NCBI GenBank assembly: GCA_029777755.1
Contig: JAKORQ010000063.1
Location: 1 to 7,239 of the forward strand
DNA from: Planctomycetota bacterium
GTDB lineage: Bacteria; Planctomycetota; Phycisphaerae; Tepidisphaerales; Tepidisphaeraceae
Length of the DNA stretch: 7,239 nucleotides
Direction of reading: 5' to 3'
The notes below the pieces were generated by a model. That model made no database searches. It worked only from the letters and a program-made list of their open reading frames with translations, and was not told the origin of the DNA. Position numbers and translations under genes: made by a program. The stretch's first letter is position 1, and each line of letters opens with the position of its first letter. Below are positions 1 to 6,430 of the stretch, in pieces.

Positions 1-64
1 CCGCACACGACAAGTGTGGCTGAAGGTACTGGCTTGTGCGTAGGCCATAACAAACCGCGCGGCC
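1..64 (+). other. Upstream leader or 3' end of a preceding gene
   Basis: No complete gene fits here. One forward frame is open from base 2 and stops with TAG at 41-43, and could be the last 13 codons of an upstream gene (RTRQVWLKVLACA). Another frame stops at 21-23, and the third runs past the start of the next gene. Homologous clusters usually have a BatA-like membrane protein gene at this place, but 13 residues are too few to test that. The short inverted repeats here (CACAC at 4-8 with GTGTG at 14-18, and CGCACA at 2-7 with TGTGCG at 35-40) are weak and not followed by a T-run, so I do not call a terminator. Confidence 0.3.
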
Positions 65-69
65 GGGAG
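65..69 (+). promoter_or_regulatory. Ribosome binding site for the VWA/GATase-like gene
   Basis: GGGAG lies 11 bases upstream of the GTG at 81. This is a little far but acceptable, and it supports GTG as the start. The AT-rich stretch between them (70-78) should leave the site unpaired. Confidence 0.5.
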
Positions 70-80
70 TATATAAATCT

Positions 81-2708
81 GTGCTGGCACAGCTTTTCTG
101 GAATGCCTCTTCATATTGGCCGATCGCGGTGGCATCGGGGCTGCTATTGATCGTTGTCACGTTCTGGCTGTACCCGCTCCAGACGTCCGGCCTGTCGCGC
201 AAGTGGCAGTTCATCCTGCCGGCGTTGCGCGTCGCCGCCATCTGCGCTATCTGCCTTTCCTTGCTCAAGCCCACGCTGGTTCGGCCACGAACCGAGGAAG
301 AGCATGGCGCGATCGTGATACTGGTTGATCGTTCGGCATCCATGGCCATCGCCGATGCACAGATGCCAGCATCCACGCGCGTGGCACTGGCTGACGCTCT
401 CGGGATGCTTCCAGAGGGTGCGCGCAAGCACATCGCGCCCGGGGCACAGGCGAAGATCAGGACCCTGGCGCGACAACTGGATCACCTCGTGCGTGCTGAG
501 AGCGATCTTGACTATGCCCGCCTGACCGGGCGCCGACAGGAGCGACGTGAGCAGGACCTGGAAGAGGCATTCAATAATGTTCTGAAAGGAGCTAAGGAAC
601 TGTCTCAGGCCCTCACGCCGCTCGCCGACCTGGAGCCTTTCAGAACACACATGAGGGTCATCAGCGAAGTGCCGGAGGCAAGCAATCGCGCCGCCTGGCG
701 TAAGACGCTCCAAAGCACCATGTCCACCATCGAGCAGCAGATCGCCCTGCGCCAGGCCGAGGCGGATGACTCGCTGTATCGTTCTGATACCACCGTGAAA
801 GAGGCTGCCGATAGGCTCGCGGACATGTCGCGATTCGCCCTCACGGAAGCAGCCATCACCAATGAGCGCACGGGCCTGCTTTCCCGCATAGGCGCCGATA
901 TTCCGTTGTACGGATACGCTTTCTCCGATCGCATCGTTCCGCTACCGCTTCGTTCGCGCACGCAGTCGGTGAAGAGGATAGTTGCCGAGCCGGAGGGAGG
1001 GCAGTCGCGCATTGTGGGGGCCATCTCGACCGCACTGGAGGATCTCAAGGGGCGTCCCGTGCGGGCTGTCGTGGTGTTCTCTGATGGCAGGATCGTGGGG
1101 GAATCGGCCACTTCACTGCTGGCCTCGGATAGCATCCCGGTCTTCACGATCGCCTGCGGCGAAGAGGGATCGTTCACCGACCTTGCCATAGTGAAGGTGG
1201 ACATGCCCCAATCGGCATATGCGGGGGAAGATGTCACAGCGAAAGTGACGCTCAGGACAACCAACATTCCCGCCGGCGAGTACGATGTGACATTGGCGTA
1301 TGGCGAGCAGCACCTGATCAACAGGGTGAAGCTGGATGCCTCCGGCACGGCCGAGACTGAGTTCACCTTCACTCCCGAGAAGGCCGGCGTCGGCAGCGTC
1401 ACGATCTCCGCCTCGCAGCTCGATGGTGAAGCCACGACGCTCAACAACTCATTCACGCGCAGTCTGAAGGTCCTTCAGGACAAGCTTAACATCATGCTCG
1501 TCACTGGGCATCCCTCATGGGATTACCAGTACGTCCGCAATGCCCTGTCGCGCACCAAGTGGGCACGGCTCTCTGAGGTCGTCATCCGCGATGCGCAGTT
1601 GAATGCGAATCCCGAGAGCATCCTCCAGCAAAATGTGATCGCGCTGTTTCGCGTCTCGCCATCGATGCTCCGCCCGGAGCAGATCGATGCCATACATCGC
1701 GCCGTAACCGAGCGAGGCGCAAGCGTAATCCTCGTACCGGGCAAGGAGGCTGACCTTGAGGCGTTTGCCCGCAATGCCTTGCTGGGGGAACTGCTCCCAT
1801 ACCGGCCGGGCTCCAAGCCGGTGTGGCGCAGTTGGCCCGGCGACCGGCCGGCGTTCCGCATCGTTCCCGACAGTGCGGTGATGAGTCTTGATGCCATGCG
1901 CCTCTCCGATGACCCTGCCGAGAGTGTCAATCGCTGGATGAACCTGCCGCCGATCTACCACTACCTCGCCATCCCCCGGCTCAAGCCCAACGTCATCCGC
2001 ACATTGCTGGTTGAGAAGGAATCGAGTGTGCCGGTTTTGGTGGAGAGCCGACTGGGGATAGGGCGGGTTCTGTTCATGGGAATCGAGGAGAGCTGGCGGT
2101 GGCGTTTCCGTGTAGGTGAGCGAGACCAGGATCGCTTTTGGCTACAGCTCATCCGCTACAGTGCGGAGGAGCCGTACACGCTCGTTTCCGATGACCTGGC
2201 GATCGATGTGGACAGGATCGCCGCCCGCCCGGGTGATGAGATTCGCCTGCGTACCCGAGTCGCCGGCAAGTCCCGGCCTGATGTCGAGATCCATCGCGAT
2301 GGGCGGCTGGTGCGCGTGGAGTACGTCAGCGTGGAAGGCGAGGCACAACCGGGCCGATACAACACGATAATTCGCGGGCTTTCCGAAGGCAGCTACGATA
2401 TCGTGGTGAAGCTGCCGGGCACGACAACATCGCTAAGACTTCCGATCACCATCAGTCAGGGACTGGAGGAAGAGTTGGCCGATGTCTCTGCCGATCCCGC
2501 TGCTCTGGCACAGATCAGCGAAATCACTGGCGGCATATCCGCGCGGCTGCATGATGCCGGACAACTGGCCGACCATCTCTCCACCGTGCGACACCGCCAG
2601 GGTTCGCTACTGGAGATTCCTCTGTGGACCAGCGGGTATCTTTTCATGTTTGTGCTGGGATGCCTGGCGGTTGAATGGGCGATGAGAAAGCGATTGGGCC
2701 TGGCGTGA
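81..2708 (+). CDS. Membrane-anchored VWA and glutamine-amidotransferase-like domain protein
   Basis: Predicted inner-membrane protein of 875 residues with a large periplasmic part; exact function unknown. Visible in order: membrane helices at about 11-31 and 43-63 joined by a short basic loop; a VWA domain (about 76-360) with the MIDAS signature D83-x-S85-x-S87 and a second metal-site segment FSDG with D335; a long charged helical insert (about 111-265) inside that VWA; an Ig-like segment (about 370-465); a GATase1-like domain (about 466-690) beginning NIMLVTGHPSWDYQ and ending with the characteristic WRWR and RFWLQLIR segments; a beta-rich segment (about 705-793); and a C-terminal helix (about 847-868) followed by a basic tail. 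Positive charges place the N-terminal loop and the C-terminus in the cytoplasm. The amidotransferase-like domain has no cysteine, so it is probably not catalytic. The GTG start is chosen because it gives both N-terminal helices and has a Shine-Dalgarno-like GGGAG. Large VWA/GATase-like proteins of this build are common in planctomycetes, next to MoxR, DUF58 and BatA-like genes. Family assignment is firm; role is inferred only. Confidence 0.9.
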   Translation: MLAQLFWNASSYWPIAVASGLLLIVVTFWLYPLQTSGLSRKWQFILPALRVAAICAICLSLLKPTLVRPRTEEEHGAIVILVDRSASMAIADAQMPASTRVALADALGMLPEGARKHIAPGAQAKIRTLARQLDHLVRAESDLDYARLTGRRQERREQDLEEAFNNVLKGAKELSQALTPLADLEPFRTHMRVISEVPEASNRAAWRKTLQSTMSTIEQQIALRQAEADDSLYRSDTTVKEAADRLADMSRFALTEAAITNERTGLLSRIGADIPLYGYAFSDRIVPLPLRSRTQSVKRIVAEPEGGQSRIVGAISTALEDLKGRPVRAVVVFSDGRIVGESATSLLASDSIPVFTIACGEEGSFTDLAIVKVDMPQSAYAGEDVTAKVTLRTTNIPAGEYDVTLAYGEQHLINRVKLDASGTAETEFTFTPEKAGVGSVTISASQLDGEATTLNNSFTRSLKVLQDKLNIMLVTGHPSWDYQYVRNALSRTKWARLSEVVIRDAQLNANPESILQQNVIALFRVSPSMLRPEQIDAIHRAVTERGASVILVPGKEADLEAFARNALLGELLPYRPGSKPVWRSWPGDRPAFRIVPDSAVMSLDAMRLSDDPAESVNRWMNLPPIYHYLAIPRLKPNVIRTLLVEKESSVPVLVESRLGIGRVLFMGIEESWRWRFRVGERDQDRFWLQLIRYSAEEPYTLVSDDLAIDVDRIAARPGDEIRLRTRVAGKSRPDVEIHRDGRLVRVEYVSVEGEAQPGRYNTIIRGLSEGSYDIVVKLPGTTTSLRLPITISQGLEEELADVSADPAALAQISEITGGISARLHDAGQLADHLSTVRHRQGSLLEIPLWTSGYLFMFVLGCLAVEWAMRKRLGLA

Positions 2709-2712
2709 GGGA
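2707..2712 (+). promoter_or_regulatory. Ribosome binding site deciding the start of the coiled-coil gene
   Basis: GAGGGA overlaps the end of the previous stop codon and sits 7 bases before the ATG at 2720. The in-frame ATG at 2675, inside the previous gene, has no comparable site upstream. This favours 2720 as the real start and suggests translational coupling. Confidence 0.65.
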
Positions 2713-2719
2713 ACGAGCC

Positions 2720-5700
2720 ATGAAGCAGACATTTCCGGAATCCGTGGATCGCTTGCTTCGCGAGTACTCGCGCCAGCGTAACGCTCTGCTTTTCTGGAGA
2801 GGTTTCCTCCTGGCATTCATTGTGGTGCTTGGTTGGCTGATGGTCTGGTGCCTGGTGGACCGGATCGCACAACTGAGCGCGGCATGGCGCACCATCGTCC
2901 TGCTCGTGACCGCGGCTGCCGCCATTGTCTGGCTTGTCCTGCTGTTCCGCGTGCTGCTGTCGAAGGTTGCTCCCCAGCAGGCGGCCATGGAACTGGAGAC
3001 TATCCGGCCGGACCTGGACGAGCGCCTGGCCACGATCTGCTCGCGCCTCGCCGACGACCGAGACCTGGCGTCGCGCGAGATGCTCGGCGCCATCGCCCAG
3101 CAGGTGGAGCAGTACATCCAGGCCAACGGCATCCCGCAGATCGTTTCGTTCCGCTCACTTGCCCGCCACATCACCTGTGCCGGCATCATGATCGCCGTAT
3201 TGCTTGGCATGTGGATGGTGCCCGTGCTGGGCATGCCGCAGCTTATGAACCGCATGCTCGTTCCGTGGGTAGACATCGCTCCAGTCACCACGACCAGGCT
3301 GGTAACGCTCTATGACCAGAACAGGCTGGAGGTGAAAGAGAACGAGACGATCATCCTTAACGCCAACGTGATCAATCCTGGTGAAGAGGGCGTCATGCTG
3401 CACTACTCCACTGATGGCCAGACCTGGGAGTCCCGCCCCATGCAGCACACAGGCCTGCACAGCTACCAGGCGGCTATCGGGCCGATCAGCAACGACCAGC
3501 GCATTTATCTCAGTTCCGGCGATGCAAGGACGAAGATCACCAATCTCGTCCTCCTTCGTCGGCCGGCGATCACTGAGTTTCGCATCCGCTACGAGTATCC
3601 CCAGTACATGAAGCGCGAGTCATTCCTCGCGCGAAACGTAGATGGCCTGCTTGAGGCGCCCGTGGGGACGAAAGCGTCCGTGCAGGTGGTGGTCACCGAG
3701 AAGCTTAAGTCGGCCACGCTGGAGGCAGAGGATTTCACCATCCCCCTGCGAGCGACGGTCGATCCGCGGGTCATGGAGTGCGAGTTGACCATCACGCGCG
3801 ACCAGCCGTATCGCATCGCGATGGTTTCCACCCGGGACATCGAGGGCAAAGGGCCCCAGGGATCGCAGATTCGCGCCTTGCCGGATCGGCCGCCGTTTGT
3901 GCAGTTGATCACTCCATCCGACGATGTGCGACTCGGCCCGCGCGACCTGACCTCCGTGCGTTTCCAGGCGATGGACGACTATGGCATCGGCAAGCTCTCC
4001 ATGCGGCTCCAGGTCAACAACGCACAGCCCATTGATGTGCCGATAAAGACGGCCGAGGGATCGCGCCGCACCGATGGCAATGAAGAGCTGGACATGGCCA
4101 ATCTCGGGCTGAAAGTCGGGGATGTCGTTGCGGTCAGCCTGACCGCCGCCGACATCGCCGGCCAGGAGTCCGTCAGCGAGACTCGCTACCTGTTCATCTC
4201 GCCACACTCCGTAAGTACGGACGATTACATACGGTTGGCCGAGTTACAGCGGGCCGCCCAGATCACCAAAAACCTGGCTACTGAGCTCGATGAGGCGAAG
4301 AAGTCGCTTGAACGGGCGAGGTCTGAGAAGGATCTCGAGAAACGCGCGCAGTTGGCCGAGAAGTATCAGCAACGCGTGGCTGAGTCAGGCCGGCAGGCGG
4401 AGAATCTCCGTACTTCGCTTACTCGCGCGGTTGCCCGCGTGAATGATGAGAAGCTGGCCGACACACTGGCAACCTTCGCCGATCGCGCCCAGGTACGCAT
4501 GATGGACGCCCACGATCTCGTCGACGAACTGGGCAAGGGCGAAGCTCGCGAGGCCAATGCCCAGCAGCGACTGGAGAGATCCCTTGCCCAGACGCGTGAT
4601 ATGCAGAAGCAACTGGAGGCACTGGCCAACGCTGAACGGGCGGCCGCGGCATTGGCGGATCGTCGCAATCTCCAGGCGGCCGAGGCGGCCCAGGAAACCG
4701 GCAAGATCACGCCACGCGCATCTGAGATGCTCGAGCGCATGCGCCAGGATGTGAATGACCAGGCGCAGCAGCTTGGGCTTGACCCCGCGGATCCAGAGTT
4801 GGACAAGAAGCTTGAGAACAAGGCCAATGAGGGCCGAAAGGTCGCCGAAGCGGTGAAGCAACTGGATCTCGTCGAGGCCGCCAACTGGTGGTCACAGCAG
4901 TTGCTCGACGAGAAGATCCATGCCCCAATGTTTGATCGCCGCCTGTTGGCGGCCGCCGATGTCGAGTCAATCCGTAACGACTCGAATCTGCAGCGGGCCA
5001 GGGATCTGGAGATGTCTTCACGGGCCGCTCAGGCGATCTGGCTGATGTCGCGTGATCCACAGGCGCGCGCTATCGCCGACGAACTGCGCAAGGAGTTCGT
5101 GCAGGCCTTCTCCGAGCTGGAGAAGCAAAATGCCACTCGCACCGGCCAGGATCGCAGTGAGGAGGAGTTGCGCCGGGCCGCCCAGGCCCGCGCCCGCATG
5201 GCCGAGTGGGCCGGCGAGACCTCCACGCGCATCGGCCCCGACGATATGTCCGCCGATGAACTGCAACAGCGGCAGTGGGCCATCGAGGCCAACGAGCACA
5301 TGTACAACCGCCGCTACGACCGCGCCAGTGAACTTCAGCGTCGCATGGCGCTGGAACAGCAGCAGGCGCTGCAGGCCGCCCAGGCACTCCAGGAAGCGCA
5401 AGAGATAGACGAGATCGGCGCCATGCAGGATTCGCTGCGGCAGCAGTTGCAGGCATCCCAGGCCGAGGCCGCGGCATTGGCGCAGCGTCAGCGCGAAGTC
5501 GCCCGGAGAATCGAATCGCAGATGGGCCGCTCTAGCAGCATTCCCGGGGAGCCGGTGGACACCCGCAAGGAGGCGCTAGCCGCCATCCAGGCTGTGCAGG
5601 AGCGGTTGGCCATGATGCCCCAGCAACTGCAGGAAGCGGTGCAATCGGCCGACGTGCAGTTCCAGGCGCATGGCCTGACCCAGCGCCTGAAGCAGGATGT

Positions 5701-6430
5701 CGAGAAGGCACCGCCGGAGCGTAAGGAAGCTGCCGAGCGCGCGGCCGAGCGAGCTGTGGTGGCCGAGGAAGACGCCCGCAAGCAGACGGAGATGAGCCTG
5801 GCCACCGTCGACCCGGACATCGTCCGAGTGATGACCAGCAGCCTTGCGGATTACCTTCCTGAAACCGTGGAAGCCACCCGTGTGCTGCAACAGGACCTTG
5901 CCCCAGCATTGCAGCAGGTCCGGCAAAGCGCCATAGATAACAAGGCACCGGAGATGTTGCGCGCCGTGCGCCAGTCTCGCGATGCCATCGCCAAGGCACA
6001 GTCAGCATTGCGAGATGCCCAGCAGGCCGTGCTCGATCGCGATCCTCTGTTCGCCGCCCGCATGTATGCCGACGCGGCGGCCGAAGCTCTCTCCAAGCAT
6101 CCTCCTGACGTCGTGGCGGCGGCCGAGAACCAGGCCCTGGCCTCCGAGGCGCTGAATCGTCAATGGCAGCAGAGCATACGCGAGGCCGCCGTGGCGCATC
6201 TCTCAGGAGTATCGCAGTTCGCGCAGGTCTACGATCCGCAGTCTCCGACTTTTGCGCCGACCGATCGGGTGAATCTCGCGGGCGCTCGCGAGTGGGGAAT
6301 CCTGCGATCCCGCCCCGAAGGGGACATCTCCGCCACCGTGCGTGAGGAGGATCCAACAGGCTACCAGAAGATGCTCCAGGTCTACTTCCGAACCCTTGGT
6401 AAATCGCGACAGGAGGAGGGCGGGAATTGA
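2720..6430 (+). CDS. Giant membrane-anchored coiled-coil protein, DUF4175-like architecture
   Basis: Predicted inner-membrane protein of 1236 residues with a huge periplasmic part; no known biochemical function. Membrane helices are at about 24-47, 57-80 and 150-170, with a cytoplasmic segment at 81-149 between the second and third (contains IRPDLDERLATICSRL, a pattern I associate with this family). Then come three beta-rich Ig-like segments: about 190-280; about 285-390, opening with RIRYEYPQYM; and about 390-497, with MDDYGIGKLSMRL. Residues about 503-1130 are almost wholly helical, rich in Gln, Ala, Glu and Arg, and free of cysteine; a Gln/Ala peak lies at 880-935. The C-terminal part (about 1160-1236) is not coiled coil and ends with EWGILRSRPEGD and YQKMLQVYFRTL. 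The start at 2720 is preferred over ATG 2675 (15 residues longer, overlapping the previous gene) because of its Shine-Dalgarno sequence; GTG at 2705, overlapping the previous stop as GTGA, is a third option. The stop overlaps the next start. The architecture resembles DUF4175-type proteins and long hypothetical proteins in planctomycete MoxR/VWA clusters; that link is from memory. A structural or scaffolding role in the envelope is inference. Confidence 0.88.
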   Translation: MKQTFPESVDRLLREYSRQRNALLFWRGFLLAFIVVLGWLMVWCLVDRIAQLSAAWRTIVLLVTAAAAIVWLVLLFRVLLSKVAPQQAAMELETIRPDLDERLATICSRLADDRDLASREMLGAIAQQVEQYIQANGIPQIVSFRSLARHITCAGIMIAVLLGMWMVPVLGMPQLMNRMLVPWVDIAPVTTTRLVTLYDQNRLEVKENETIILNANVINPGEEGVMLHYSTDGQTWESRPMQHTGLHSYQAAIGPISNDQRIYLSSGDARTKITNLVLLRRPAITEFRIRYEYPQYMKRESFLARNVDGLLEAPVGTKASVQVVVTEKLKSATLEAEDFTIPLRATVDPRVMECELTITRDQPYRIAMVSTRDIEGKGPQGSQIRALPDRPPFVQLITPSDDVRLGPRDLTSVRFQAMDDYGIGKLSMRLQVNNAQPIDVPIKTAEGSRRTDGNEELDMANLGLKVGDVVAVSLTAADIAGQESVSETRYLFISPHSVSTDDYIRLAELQRAAQITKNLATELDEAKKSLERARSEKDLEKRAQLAEKYQQRVAESGRQAENLRTSLTRAVARVNDEKLADTLATFADRAQVRMMDAHDLVDELGKGEAREANAQQRLERSLAQTRDMQKQLEALANAERAAAALADRRNLQAAEAAQETGKITPRASEMLERMRQDVNDQAQQLGLDPADPELDKKLENKANEGRKVAEAVKQLDLVEAANWWSQQLLDEKIHAPMFDRRLLAAADVESIRNDSNLQRARDLEMSSRAAQAIWLMSRDPQARAIADELRKEFVQAFSELEKQNATRTGQDRSEEELRRAAQARARMAEWAGETSTRIGPDDMSADELQQRQWAIEANEHMYNRRYDRASELQRRMALEQQQALQAAQALQEAQEIDEIGAMQDSLRQQLQASQAEAAALAQRQREVARRIESQMGRSSSIPGEPVDTRKEALAAIQAVQERLAMMPQQLQEAVQSADVQFQAHGLTQRLKQDVEKAPPERKEAAERAAERAVVAEEDARKQTEMSLATVDPDIVRVMTSSLADYLPETVEATRVLQQDLAPALQQVRQSAIDNKAPEMLRAVRQSRDAIAKAQSALRDAQQAVLDRDPLFAARMYADAAAEALSKHPPDVVAAAENQALASEALNRQWQQSIREAAVAHLSGVSQFAQVYDPQSPTFAPTDRVNLAGAREWGILRSRPEGDISATVREEDPTGYQKMLQVYFRTLGKSRQEEGGN
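6411..6420 (+). promoter_or_regulatory. Strong ribosome binding site for the TTG-start repeat-protein gene
   Basis: A purine run contains AGGAGG twice (6411-6416 and 6414-6419), the second copy 7 bases before the TTG at 6427. It lies inside the last codons of the coiled-coil gene. It is the strongest Shine-Dalgarno match in the window and is the main evidence that the unusual TTG start is real. Confidence 0.75.

Noticed and set aside
1..40. Inverted repeats near the left edge as a terminator
   Set aside because: Stems are only 5-6 base pairs, the two pairings compete, and no T-run follows.
55..62. CCGCGCGG palindrome as an operator
   Set aside because: An 8-base GC palindrome is common by chance in such sequence, and there is no second copy or promoter near it.
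70..78. TATATAAAT stretch as a -10 promoter box
   Set aside because: It sits between the Shine-Dalgarno and the start codon, which would put transcription start at or after the GTG, and no -35-like hexamer occurs at the right distance.
605..1456. Minus-strand open frame of 283 codons
   Set aside because: It is antisense to the VWA/GATase-like gene, its translation is Ser/Ala-rich without recognisable domains, and it starts and ends inside the opposing gene.
2833..3315. Second forward frame of 160 codons inside the coiled-coil gene
   Set aside because: It is a shadow in another frame of a strongly supported gene, with His/Arg/Pro-rich product and no ribosome binding site of note.
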